DNA from: an uncultured Clostridia bacterium
GTDB lineage: Bacteria > Bacillota > Clostridia > Christensenellales > UBA1242
Assembly (NCBI GenBank): GCA_905235475.1
Contig: CAJOLU010000002.1
Coordinates: 32,601 to 96,600 of the forward strand
DNA length: 64,000 nt
Direction of reading: 5' to 3'
Below, one piece after another: positions 30,642 to 38,430 of the stretch; positions within the stretch are counted from its first letter, which is position 1, and the number at the start of each line of letters is the position of its first letter. The position numbers and the translations under genes were made by a program. The notes beneath the pieces are model-generated. The model was not told the origin of the DNA and searched no databases. It saw nothing but the letters and a program-made list of their open reading frames with translations.

Positions 30642-31305
30642 TAATATTCCAATCTATTGGCTCAATGTTATGCTCTTCCAAAAACTTGTTGGCTTTGCTA
30701 AAATGTTTGCATCCAAAAAATCCATTATATGCAGAAAGTGGGCTTGGGTGAGCTGCAGTTAAAACAAGGTGCTTCGTTTTATCAATATTCTCCCCTATTT
30801 GTTTGGCGTTATTTCCCCACAACATAAAAACAATTGGTTCTTCTCTCTCGTTTAGTTTTTCAATAATTTTTTGTGTGATTTGCTCCCAACCTTTGTTCTT
30901 ATGTGAATTTGCTTGCCCACGCCTAACTGTTAGCACAGAGTTTAAGAGAAGCACACCCTGTTTTGCCCACGAGGTTAAGTCGCCATGTGTTGGAATTGGG
31001 CAACCAACATCGTTATGTATTTCAGTGTAGATATTTGCAAGACTTGGAGGAATGGGAGTGGTTTTTGGAACTGAAAACGAAAGCCCCATCGCTTGTTCTG
31101 GCTCGTGATATGGGTCTTGTCCAATAATCACAACTTTCACATTTTTATAAGGAACAAGATTAATGGCGTTAAAAATATCTTCTGCCACTGGATATATAGT
31201 GTAGTTTTTATATTCATTTCCCAAAAACTTTTCCAGATTTTTGTAGTTTTCGCTATCAAACTCATCTTTAAGTATTTCAAACCAATTTTTTGCAATCCTA
31301 ATCAT
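30637..31305 (-). CDS. ung: Uracil-DNA glycosylase
   Basis: 222 residues, family 1. Active-site motif GQDPYHEPEQAMGLSFSV with catalytic Asp, and the DNA-intercalation/His motif HPSPLSAYNGFFGC near the C-terminus. Removes uracil from DNA in base-excision repair. The start is preceded by AAGGGG. Confidence 0.96.
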   Translation of the reverse strand: MIRIAKNWFEILKDEFDSENYKNLEKFLGNEYKNYTIYPVAEDIFNAINLVPYKNVKVVIIGQDPYHEPEQAMGLSFSVPKTTPIPPSLANIYTEIHNDVGCPIPTHGDLTSWAKQGVLLLNSVLTVRRGQANSHKNKGWEQITQKIIEKLNEREEPIVFMLWGNNAKQIGENIDKTKHLVLTAAHPSPLSAYNGFFGCKHFSKANKFLEEHNIEPIDWNIK

Positions 31306-31423
31306 TTTGATCCCCTTATGATTTTATTATATCACACTTTTTTGTTCTAAACAATCCAAAATATTATACAAAACAAAAATAATATGATATAATTTTGTTG
31401 ATGAAAAAGTGAGGTGCAAAAGT

Positions 31424-31885
31424 ATGACAGAAAGATATCGTGCAATTATAATCAAAGACGGAAAACTTGTTGTTATGGAAAGATTTAAGAATGGAAGGCA
31501 CTATTGGGTTTTCCCAGGTGGTGGACGCGAAGGCGAAGAAACGGAAGCAGAATGTTGTGAAAGAGAGGTTATGGAAGAATTTGGCATTGAAGTAAAAGCA
31601 AAAAAAATGATTTACTTTATGGAACAATCAGGAACACTTCAAGGGTTTTTTGTTTGCGACTGGATTAACGGGGAAATACACAAAACAGATGCAGTGGAAT
31701 ATTCTTCATATGATCCAGATGTTTATGGCACATACAACCCAACAACAATTAATGTTGATGAACTTGAAAACTATCCAACATTATATCCACAAGAAATAGC
31801 AGAGCAACTTATAAAAGATTTAAAACAATATGGAACCGAGTTAAATAGGCCACTTCTCAACTTTAAACTAACCTTACATGAATAA
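31424..31885 (+). CDS. Nudix hydrolase
   Basis: 153 residues from ATG 31424, which has GAGGTG 7 nt upstream; the in-frame GTG at 31409 lies before that site. Nudix box G-x5-E-x7-REVMEEFG is complete (residues about 33-55, GGGREGEETEAECCEREVME). Hydrolyses a nucleoside diphosphate linked to another moiety; the substrate cannot be read from sequence. Confidence 0.88.
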   Translation: MTERYRAIIIKDGKLVVMERFKNGRHYWVFPGGGREGEETEAECCEREVMEEFGIEVKAKKMIYFMEQSGTLQGFFVCDWINGEIHKTDAVEYSSYDPDVYGTYNPTTINVDELENYPTLYPQEIAEQLIKDLKQYGTELNRPLLNFKLTLHE

Positions 31886-31921
31886 TAAAAAAGATTAGAA
31901 AAATTCTAATCTTTTTTTATT
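31886..31921. terminator. Terminator between Nudix and M18 peptidase genes
   Basis: AAAAAGATTAGAA/TTCTAATCTTTTT stem with flanking A and T runs, usable from both sides. Confidence 0.8.
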
Positions 31922-31950
31922 TGCAAAAATTTAATGCAAAATTTTTGTAA

Positions 31951-33312
31951 TTATTTGATTTTTATGTTATAAAACGCAACATATGCTCTATATGCCTCAT
32001 AAACATCAACCTTTGAAGTTATTTCCCATCTTGCGTGCATATTGAGAACTGGAACTCCAGCATCAATAACGTTCATTCCAAACTTTGCCATAATGTAGGC
32101 AATTGTTCCACCGCCACCTTGGTCAACCTTTCCCATTTCTGTTGCTTGAAAAGCAACATTTTCTTCATCTAATTTTTGCCTTAATGTGGCAATAAATTCT
32201 GGGTTTGCATCATTCGCCCCAGACTTTCCATAAGCACCAGTGAATTTGTTAAAACTAATTCCTTTCGCAAAATGAGCATCTGTTGCTGGGTTAAATGCAG
32301 CTGTAAAGTTTGGATCAACTGCAGCAGTAACATCACTTGAAAGCATATTAGAGCGATTTAATGCTCTTCTAAGAGCAAGTTCGCTATATTCCCCACATAA
32401 ATTCATAACTTCTGCAACGGTGTTCTCAAACCACTTACTGTGCATACCGGTAGCCCCAACACTTCCAATTTCCTCTTTATCAACAAGCAAATTACAAACT
32501 GTGTGAGTTGGATTTTCCACTTTCATAATTGCCATAAGTCCAGTGTAAGCACAAACTCTATCATCTTGGCCATAACCAATAATCATACTCTTGTCTAACC
32601 CAAAATCTCTTGCTTTCCCAGCAGGCACAGCCTCAATTTCAGCAGAGAAAAAGTCATCTTCCTCAATTCCTTTTTCTTTCAAAATGTCTAGAATAAATGC
32701 CTTAAACTTGTTGTCTTTTGCATCAACCTTTGCCATATTGCCCGCAATAATGTTAAGGTCTTCACCATTTATTTCATCTTTCTTTTCTGGTCCTTTTTCA
32801 AGGTGTGGCAAAAGGTCAGAAATTCCAACAACTTGGTCATCATTTTCCCCAACAACAAAATCAATTTTGCTTCCATCTTTTTTAACAATAACCCCATGAA
32901 GAGCAAGTGGACTTGCTGTCCATTGATATTTTTTGATTCCACCATAGTAGTGAGTGTCTAACATACAAAAGCCCTGACTTTCATAAAGTGGCTTTGCTTT
33001 AAGGTCTAGTCTTGGAGAGTCAATGTGTGCTCCAACAATGTTCAATCCACTTTCAAAAGGCATTGTTCCAATCACAAAAAGTGCAACGGATTTATCCATA
33101 TTAACTGCATAAACTTTGTCTCCAGCCTTTAATGTTTTCTTTTGCTCCATTAAAGTTTGTAAGTTTTGAAAGCCATTCTTTTCCGCCAAATCAACGGCAA
33201 ACTTTGCACATTCTCTTTCTGTTTTGTTATTAGATAAAAACTCTTTATATCCATCACAAAAATCAAAAACTTCTTTTGTGTCTTTGTATTTTTCCCATAA
33301 ATTTGTTTCCAT
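31951..33312 (-). CDS. M18-family aminopeptidase
   Basis: 453 residues. Motifs of M18 aspartyl-type aminopeptidases: VGAHIDSPRLDLK (first zinc His/Asp), DKEEIGSVGATGMHS (catalytic Glu and metal ligand), and C-terminal NMHARWE with the last metal His. Cytosolic dodecameric zinc peptidases that remove N-terminal residues. ATG preceded by AAGGGGGC. Monocistronic. Confidence 0.93.
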   Translation of the reverse strand: METNLWEKYKDTKEVFDFCDGYKEFLSNNKTERECAKFAVDLAEKNGFQNLQTLMEQKKTLKAGDKVYAVNMDKSVALFVIGTMPFESGLNIVGAHIDSPRLDLKAKPLYESQGFCMLDTHYYGGIKKYQWTASPLALHGVIVKKDGSKIDFVVGENDDQVVGISDLLPHLEKGPEKKDEINGEDLNIIAGNMAKVDAKDNKFKAFILDILKEKGIEEDDFFSAEIEAVPAGKARDFGLDKSMIIGYGQDDRVCAYTGLMAIMKVENPTHTVCNLLVDKEEIGSVGATGMHSKWFENTVAEVMNLCGEYSELALRRALNRSNMLSSDVTAAVDPNFTAAFNPATDAHFAKGISFNKFTGAYGKSGANDANPEFIATLRQKLDEENVAFQATEMGKVDQGGGGTIAYIMAKFGMNVIDAGVPVLNMHARWEITSKVDVYEAYRAYVAFYNIKIK

Positions 33313-33403
33313 AATTTTGCCCCCTTAATCATTCTACTACAATTATATAACAAAAATGCTGTCTAGGCAAACAAAAACAAAATAAAAACTTTTAAAAATT
33401 AAA

Positions 33404-33432
33404 ATAAAAAAGAGTTTGCAAAAAACTCTTTT
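33404..33432. terminator. Terminator downstream of XRE regulator
   Basis: AAAAGAGTTT-GCAAAA-AACTCTTTT hairpin at the 3' end of the regulator gene, with an A/T run on each side. Confidence 0.65.
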
Positions 33433-33673
33433 AATCTATATCCAGATTTTCAAAATTAAAAATATCACTATTAAAAAACTCTTGAACACTAACCCCAAGT
33501 TCACGAATGATGAGTGCAATATTTTTAAAGTTTGAAGCTTTTGTTTTATTCCCTAAAATGGAAGTCATTGTGCTATGATAAATTCCAGTGTTTTGCTCAA
33601 GCCTATATTGCGTCATCTTTTTTTCTTTTAAAATTTGCCGAACTCTTATGGCAAATGCTTGATTTAATGTCAT
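33431..33673 (-). CDS. XRE-family HTH regulator
   Basis: 80 residues from the ATG at 33673, which follows GGGAGA; a longer frame has no ribosome binding site. HTH core MTQYRLEQNTGIYHSTMTSIL (about 20-40), then LGVSVQEFFNSDIF, typical of small Cro/C1-type regulators. Divergent from a lipoprotein operon; the region between contains a repeated 20-bp element likely to be its operator. Confidence 0.85.
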   Translation of the reverse strand: MTLNQAFAIRVRQILKEKKMTQYRLEQNTGIYHSTMTSILGNKTKASNFKNIALIIRELGVSVQEFFNSDIFNFENLDID

Positions 33674-33729
33674 AAAAACATCTCCCAACTTAACTATGTA
33701 TAGTTTATCATACGCACAAAATATAATAT

Positions 33730-33802
33730 GTAGCATAAATTGGTCAAAATGCTTGATTTTTTGTAAATTTATGTTATAATAGGTAGTATGAATTGGTCAA
33801 AA
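33730..33802 (+). promoter_or_regulatory. Divergent promoter with duplicated operator-like element
   Basis: Two 20-bp direct repeats, 33730-33749 and 33783-33802, match at 18 of 20 positions and share AATTGGTCAAAA. They flank a promoter TTGATT (33753-33758) / TATAAT (33775-33780), spacer 16 bp. The right copy sits in a dyad ATTGGT-CAAA-ACCAAT. Probably bound by the adjacent XRE protein. Confidence 0.6.
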
Positions 33803-33875
33803 CCAATTTTTAAACAATATACTAAATTTTTGCGTTTTACCTTTTTATATATAGAAGAGTTTTACCCTCTTCTCA

Positions 33876-33921
33876 AAAATAGTAATCTTTTAGTTCTTTT
33901 AGAACTAACAACTATTTTTGC
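33876..33921 (+). promoter_or_regulatory. Leader hairpin upstream of lipoprotein operon
   Basis: Nested dyads: outer AAAAATAGT/ACTATTTTT enclosing TTTAGTTC-TTTT-AGAACTAA, about 90 nt after the promoter. The 3' arm ends in five T residues, so it could act as an attenuator. Confidence 0.5.
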
Positions 33922-33954
33922 TGAAACAAAAAGTATATATAGGAGGTGTTACAT

Positions 33955-33975
33955 ATGCAGAACGGAAAAACATAG
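33955..33975 (+). CDS. Possible 6-codon leader peptide
   Basis: ATG 33955 has the best ribosome binding site nearby (AGGAGGTG, 9 nt upstream) yet encodes only MQNGKT before a TAG. It lies between the leader hairpin and the lipoprotein gene. It may be a regulatory leader peptide or simply a decayed gene start; I see no further evidence. Confidence 0.3.
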   Translation: MQNGKT

Positions 33976-34014
33976 AAATAGAATTTAAAAAATTTTAGAT
34001 AAAAGGAGGAAAAA

Positions 34015-34653
34015 ATGAATAAAATAAAAAACTCCCAAATATTTTTTTCTTTTTTACTCTTAACAATTATTACTTTATTATTATTCACTGGATGCACTGA
34101 AAACAACAAAATAGATAATAGTGATGAATATAATTACTATGAAAGTCAAGAATATATCAATTTAAGCGGTTATTATAAAATGATAGAAATATTAAAAAGA
34201 GAAGGCAAGCCATTTGCGTTTAATAGTCCTGAAAGTTATGAATTAACATATGATTGGGAAGATAATAGTAACTTTAATTATCGTTTGGAAATGTCCTATG
34301 ATGATGAAGAAAAATTATTAATACTAACCTATATTCTCACAAGCAAAACAAATAATAATTTTGAAATGACAACACAAATTCTAATCCCCCAAAAACAATC
34401 GTTAACTTATGATAGCTTTTTCCTAGTTATGGATGGCCAAACACGAAAAGCTTTTGGGAAATTTAATATTTATCCTGCAACATATAACGGGTATACTTTA
34501 TTATCATTTGAAAAATACTTTGGTTCAATCAGTGAACAAGTAGCTAGAGAATTCGGTTCAGCAAATGTTAGTCTTATATTAAATGAGATAAACAAAAAAT
34601 TAATCAACTTCAATTTTTCAGTTAAAGATTTGGGTTTTATAAATTATGAGTAA
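34015..34653 (+). CDS. Putative lipoprotein of unknown function
   Basis: 212 residues. Signal peptide with hydrophobic stretch (10-23) and lipobox FTGC (Cys27), then a polar Asn/Asp-rich linker and a globular domain of mixed composition. Ribosome binding site AAAGGAGG. Followed at 8 bp by a small membrane protein, forming an operon with the 53-aa ORF. No family recognised. Confidence 0.8.
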   Translation: MNKIKNSQIFFSFLLLTIITLLLFTGCTENNKIDNSDEYNYYESQEYINLSGYYKMIEILKREGKPFAFNSPESYELTYDWEDNSNFNYRLEMSYDDEEKLLILTYILTSKTNNNFEMTTQILIPQKQSLTYDSFFLVMDGQTRKAFGKFNIYPATYNGYTLLSFEKYFGSISEQVAREFGSANVSLILNEINKKLINFNFSVKDLGFINYE

Positions 34654-34661
34654 GGAGAAAA

Positions 34662-35000
34662 ATGGACGAAGAAGTAAAAACAAAAGGCATAGACTGGTTT
34701 ATGGTCATATCTATAGTAGTGTGCATTGTTGGAATTATAGTGATTTCTTCATCAAACAAAATTGAAAAATATTCAACAGAAGAATATTGGGTGGCAAAAG
34801 ATTATCATCATGTTTATGATAAATATTCAGGAGAAATTGTTGACTACATAGAAAAAAATGAAACCTGCAAAATAGACGGAAACACAATAACTGTTACAAA
34901 AACTGATTACACTCTTAACACGGTTGGATGGATTTTAATGCTTTTAGGTGGTGGCTTTTTTATCACTATTATTATAGAAAAACATAAAGAAAAAAAATAA
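34662..35000 (+). CDS. Small two-helix membrane protein
   Basis: 112 residues with membrane helices at about 12-31 and 85-106 and a polar loop between (KIEKYSTEEYWVAKDYHHVY...). Ribosome binding site AAGGAG. Second gene of the lipoprotein operon; function unknown. Confidence 0.75.
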   Translation: MDEEVKTKGIDWFMVISIVVCIVGIIVISSSNKIEKYSTEEYWVAKDYHHVYDKYSGEIVDYIEKNETCKIDGNTITVTKTDYTLNTVGWILMLLGGGFFITIIIEKHKEKK

Positions 35001-35017
35001 TTAAAAGGAATAAAAAA

Positions 35018-35179
35018 ATGGAAAACAAACAAGAAAAAGAAAAAAATGTTTTTAAAGGACCAATTATTTACACTGTTGTAACTGAAAATGGTGAAATGCT
35101 AACATTGAATGGAGAAGAATACCAAAAATATAAGAAGTCAATCTATGATAAAATGAAAAATAGAAAAAGAAGAATATAA
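35018..35179 (+). CDS. 53-aa cytoplasmic protein
   Basis: Short ORF starting at ATG 35018 behind AAAAGGAAT, 17 bp after the previous gene and before a clear terminator. Very Lys/Glu-rich ends with a middle part reading GPIIYTVVTENGEMLTLNGEEY. The good ribosome binding site, operon position and terminator support a real gene. Function unknown. Confidence 0.65.
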   Translation: MENKQEKEKNVFKGPIIYTVVTENGEMLTLNGEEYQKYKKSIYDKMKNRKRRI

Positions 35180-35186
35180 CAAACAA

Positions 35187-35215
35187 AAAAGACTGAAAAA
35201 TTCAGTCTTTTTTTA
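35187..35215 (+). terminator. Terminator of lipoprotein operon
   Basis: AAAAGACTGAA/TTCAGTCTTTT stem and a T run. Confidence 0.85.
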
Positions 35216-35257
35216 TGTTTTTCTTTGCTTTTAATGATTATTTTTGCAAATGAGTAT

Positions 35258-35731
35258 TTATATCACTTTTTCAATTTCTCCAACAAACACATAATGCCCT
35301 TGTTGATTTTTATATATTTTTTCCTTAATCTCTTCATCTAGATTATTTACATTAATCTGGCTCATATAAAGTTTTTTGCAAACAAAAGTTTGTTTTGCCT
35401 CATTAAATGTGACGCCCTCACTCAAAAACTTTGGAGTGAGTGAAACTTCTTGCATCTTGTTAGTTCCCCTGCCCGTTTTTGAGCCTAAAAGAGTTAAATC
35501 TTTTTTGTGACTTTCATCATAAAAACTGACTGTAAAATATTTTTGTTTTTTCAAAAACTCCAAAGTGTATCGCTCTGGGCGAACATAAACTGTTATGGTT
35601 TTTTTAAACCACAAAACGCCAAAACTTCCCCAAGAAATTGTCATACTGTTAAAGCCCTTTTCATCTCCAGCTGTGAGTAGTGCCCACTCATTATTTAATT
35701 TATCACACAAGTTATTAACTATATCTTTCAT
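35258..35731 (-). CDS. Flavin reductase-like FMN-binding protein
   Basis: 157 residues from the ATG at 35731, which follows GGAGGG. Split-barrel flavin reductase pattern: NSMTISWGSFGVLW, then ITVYVRPERYTLEFLKK and YFTVSFY. Such proteins bind FMN and reduce flavins or act as uncharacterised flavoproteins. Monocistronic. Confidence 0.82.
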   Translation of the reverse strand: MKDIVNNLCDKLNNEWALLTAGDEKGFNSMTISWGSFGVLWFKKTITVYVRPERYTLEFLKKQKYFTVSFYDESHKKDLTLLGSKTGRGTNKMQEVSLTPKFLSEGVTFNEAKQTFVCKKLYMSQINVNNLDEEIKEKIYKNQQGHYVFVGEIEKVI

Positions 35732-35826
35732 TTTTCCCTCCACTAGATATTAATATTATATACTTTTTAAGCATAACATATTTAAAAATTTTTACAAACA
35801 AAAAAAGAGTTTTAAAACTCTTTTTA

Positions 35827-36111
35827 TTATTTTTCTTCTTTTGCATAAACACTAACAACTTTCTTGTCGTTTTTTGTTCTCTCAAATTTAACTTGTCCAC
35901 TAATTAGAGCATAAAGTGTGTAGTCTTTTCCAAGTCCAACATTGTTGCCTGGGTGATATTTTGTTCCTTTTTGTCTAACCAAAATTTCACCAGCGTTAAC
36001 ATAAGTCATATCACTTCTTTTAATTCCTAAGCGCTTTGATATACTGTCACGACCGTTTTTAGAACTACCTTGTCCTTTCTTGTGGGCAAATAATTGAATG
36101 TTAATAAACAT
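35827..36111 (-). CDS. rpmA: 50S ribosomal protein L27
   Basis: 94 residues from the ATG at 36111 (GGAGGTG upstream). It carries the Bacillota N-terminal extension MFINIQLF before [15 protein letters not shown]; in Staphylococcus and relatives the Prp protease removes this extension between Phe and Ala. The Prp gene lies immediately upstream and overlaps by 11 nt. Confidence 0.96.
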   Translation of the reverse strand: MFINIQLFAHKKGQGSSKNGRDSISKRLGIKRSDMTYVNAGEILVRQKGTKYHPGNNVGLGKDYTLYALISGQVKFERTKNDKKVVSVYAKEEK

Positions 36112-36439
36112 TTTGCACCTCCAATTCAATAAAATCACTAAATTCTTCCCTTAAATCCTGAATTCCACAGAGCATTGTGTTTAAAATCACATTAGAATCA
36201 TGTTCTTGCTCCTCGGTCATCATTTCTGGGAGAATGATTGCAAAATAAGCGTTTTCATCATCTCGTTTAATTTCCACATTGATGGCAGCAACCATCAAAA
36301 GCCCAAGAGCTGCAGTTTGAACAATGCTTGAAATTGCACTGCAAACAATGTCTTCTCCTTGAACTCCATAGCCTGTGTGTCCATCACACTCAACTGAAAT
36401 TATGCTTTCTTGCTTCTTTTTAATTTTAATTTTTGTCAT
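36101..36439 (-). CDS. prp: Ribosomal processing cysteine protease Prp
   Basis: 112 residues. Family motif [18 protein letters not shown] contains the catalytic His and Cys. Cleaves the N-terminal extension of L27. Located between rplU and rpmA as in other Bacillota. Confidence 0.92.
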   Translation of the reverse strand: MTKIKIKKKQESIISVECDGHTGYGVQGEDIVCSAISSIVQTAALGLLMVAAINVEIKRDDENAYFAIILPEMMTEEQEHDSNVILNTMLCGIQDLREEFSDFIELEVQNVY

Positions 36440-36441
36440 AA

Positions 36442-36750
36442 TTACTTACCAATTGAAATTATTTTAATTTTGGTATATGGTTGACGATGTCCTTGCGCTT
36501 TGTGGTGAGTATTCTTCTTTTTGTATGTAAAAATGTTTAATTTTTCACCCTTTCCGTGTTCAACAACTTCGGCAACAACTTTTTGTCCAGAAACTTCTGG
36601 TGTGCCAACGCTAACTTTAGCGTCATCACATATCATAAGTGGAGTGAATTCAACTTTCTTACCAACTTCTGCATCAAGTTTTTCAACTTCCAAAACATCA
36701 TTGGCTTGAACTTTGTATTGTTTTCCACCTGTTTGAATTATTGCGTACAT
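36442..36750 (-). CDS. rplU: 50S ribosomal protein L21
   Basis: 102 residues, full length: MYAIIQTGGKQYKVQ at the N-terminus and YKKKNTHHKAQGHRQPYTKI near the C-terminus. First gene of rplU-prp-rpmA. Ribosome binding site GAGGAGG. Confidence 0.97.
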   Translation of the reverse strand: MYAIIQTGGKQYKVQANDVLEVEKLDAEVGKKVEFTPLMICDDAKVSVGTPEVSGQKVVAEVVEHGKGEKLNIFTYKKKNTHHKAQGHRQPYTKIKIISIGK

Positions 36751-36870
36751 TTTTTAACCTCCTCTCTCCAATCTCGCTAAATTTAGGCTTTTGCTTGTTT
36801 CATCAAATATTTTGTGCCAGATTTATGCGGATAACGAGCATATTATAACATAACTTTTTAAAAATTGCAA
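36751..36870 (-). promoter_or_regulatory. rplU promoter and likely L21 leader
   Basis: Minus-strand promoter TTGCAA (36865-36870) and TATAAT (complement of 36842-36847), 17 bp apart. About 85 nt of leader precede rplU, the position where Bacillota carry an autoregulatory L21 leader RNA; I did not verify its consensus fold. Confidence 0.55.
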
Positions 36871-36938
36871 TAGAAAAAATTTATTATTTTTACATATTTT
36901 ATGACTTTCAGCACAGAATAACCAAAAAGGAGAAACAA

Positions 36939-37400
36939 ATGGAAAACAAAAAAGAAACAAAACCAGACACCGACTTACTTCAAAGTGTTTTGCATAACAG
37001 TGAAATCAGCATAACTGCGATAAACTATTTACTTCCAGAAGTTAACAGCACAAATTTAGAAGAAAAAATTAGAGAGCACAAGAAAAAATTTATTGAAATC
37101 ACACAAAAAACAAAAGATTTAGCCAAAGAACTTGAAATTGAAATCAAACCAAACAATGCGTTCAAAAAAGGAAAAATGTGGTTTTCAATCAAAACTTCAT
37201 CATTTTTTAATGATGACACACAACACCTTGCCGAAATTATGATTGTGGGTTACTTTATGGGAACAATTAATATGATTAAGAGTTTGGCAGACTGTAAAGA
37301 TGCCAGAAATGAAATACTTACTCTTGCAAGAGAACTCAAGAAACTTGATGAAGATGGCGTGAATGATATGGTTCCATTTTTAGAAAGAGCACAGAAGTAA
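36939..37400 (+). CDS. Helical cytoplasmic protein of unknown function
   Basis: 153 residues, mostly charged helices without membrane segments. Ribosome binding site AAAGGAG. Contains EHKKKFIEITQKTKDLAKEL and a more hydrophobic stretch around 95-115 (LAEIMIVGYFMGTINMIKSL). No family recognised. Confidence 0.7.
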   Translation: MENKKETKPDTDLLQSVLHNSEISITAINYLLPEVNSTNLEEKIREHKKKFIEITQKTKDLAKELEIEIKPNNAFKKGKMWFSIKTSSFFNDDTQHLAEIMIVGYFMGTINMIKSLADCKDARNEILTLARELKKLDEDGVNDMVPFLERAQK

Positions 37401-37424
37401 AAAGAAGCAGATTTCTGCCTCTTT

Positions 37425-37631
37425 TTACTCTTTTTTGTGATAAACATCAAACAAATCATTTGGAGTGCATTCCAAAATATCACAAATATTTTTAAGATTT
37501 TCAAACTTAATGCTTGATGTTTCATTATTCACAATTCTATTAAAATTTTGATAACTAAGCCCCAATTGATTATAAAGCCAATATTTTGTTTTACCCTTTT
37601 CTTTTAATATTTCTAAAATTCTTAGCTTCAT
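37425..37631 (-). CDS. Small XRE/Cro-type HTH regulator
   Basis: 68 residues, a single HTH domain of the YozG-like type: KTKYWLYNQLGLSYQNFNRIV and FENLKNICDILECTPNDLF. Divergent from the SLOG-domain gene, with a duplicated 14-bp element in the shared promoter region. Confidence 0.85.
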   Translation of the reverse strand: MKLRILEILKEKGKTKYWLYNQLGLSYQNFNRIVNNETSSIKFENLKNICDILECTPNDLFDVYHKKE

Positions 37632-37645
37632 TATATTACCTCTAA

Positions 37646-37714
37646 ATTATATAATGCACTAATTATATATTAAAAATTCATTTGACATATAGACTTTTAT
37701 ATTATATAATGCAC
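37646..37714. promoter_or_regulatory. Divergent promoter region with duplicated ATTATATAATGCAC
   Basis: The 14-bp element occurs at 37646-37659 and 37701-37714, exactly 55 bp apart. The right copy covers the -10 of a perfect plus-strand promoter (TTGACA 37682-37687, TATAAT 37705-37710, 17 bp); the left copy falls where the minus-strand -10 would lie. Good candidate operators for the 68-aa HTH protein. Confidence 0.65.
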
Positions 37715-37819
37715 ACATTACATAATATAAAAATTTTATAACAAAATTATATTATTTAATATTAATTTTTATTTATAAACTATATTTTATACAATAACAC
37801 CAAACAGCAGGAATCAATT

Positions 37820-38392
37820 ATGAATGTTAAAAACACAAACCAAAAAGTATGTTCTTTTTTCGGACATAGAAAAATAAAACTTAATAAAGAAATATTAAAA
37901 GAAAAAACTGAAAAAGTTATTAAAGAATTAATAATCAATTATGAAGTAAGAACATTTTTATTTGGAGGTCATAGTGAATTTGATGAACTTTGTCAAACAA
38001 TAGTTAGTGAATTAAAAATAGATTACCCAAACATCAAAAAAATCTCTTATACATGCAGAAATGAAAGTTGTCATCTAGAAAGCAAAAAAGATTATTTGAA
38101 AAAAATCTATTCTTTTTTAGATGAACAACACAATATATTATGTTTTGTGGATGAAGAATTTGAATATAAAAATAAATATATTTCTGGAAAAGCTAACTAT
38201 GTTGAAAGAAACCAAGCCATGATAGACGATAGTGATTATTGTGTTTTTTATTATGATGAACAATATAAGCCTCAAATGCGAAAACACAGCAAAACAGCTA
38301 TCACTTTTTATCAACCAAAAAGTGGAACAAAGCTAGCCTATGATTATGCAAAACAAAAAAAGAAAATTTTAATAAATGTTAATAAATTATAA
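37820..38392 (+). CDS. SLOG-superfamily protein (YpsA/DUF1273-like)
   Basis: 190 residues. Starts with FFGHRKI, then FLFGGHSEFDELC and RNQAMIDDSDYCVFYY, which follow the YpsA/SLOG pattern: N-terminal GHR, a Gly-Gly nucleotide-binding turn and an R-N-x-x-M-I-D motif. SLOG proteins bind nucleotides or nucleotide-derived signals and often occur in defence and stress contexts. Ribosome binding site AGGAA. Confidence 0.7.
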   Translation: MNVKNTNQKVCSFFGHRKIKLNKEILKEKTEKVIKELIINYEVRTFLFGGHSEFDELCQTIVSELKIDYPNIKKISYTCRNESCHLESKKDYLKKIYSFLDEQHNILCFVDEEFEYKNKYISGKANYVERNQAMIDDSDYCVFYYDEQYKPQMRKHSKTAITFYQPKSGTKLAYDYAKQKKKILINVNKL

Positions 38393-38399
38393 CTTTTAT

Positions 38400-38430
38400 T
38401 AAAAAAGAAGCAAAAACTTGCTTCTTTTTT
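38400..38430. terminator. Bidirectional terminator
   Basis: AAAAAAGAAGCAA/TTGCTTCTTTTTT hairpin between the convergent SLOG and amidase genes. Confidence 0.8.

Noticed and set aside
33788-33988. 66-aa plus-strand ORF MNWSKPIF...
   Set aside because: No ribosome binding site; it runs through the operator repeat and the leader hairpin.
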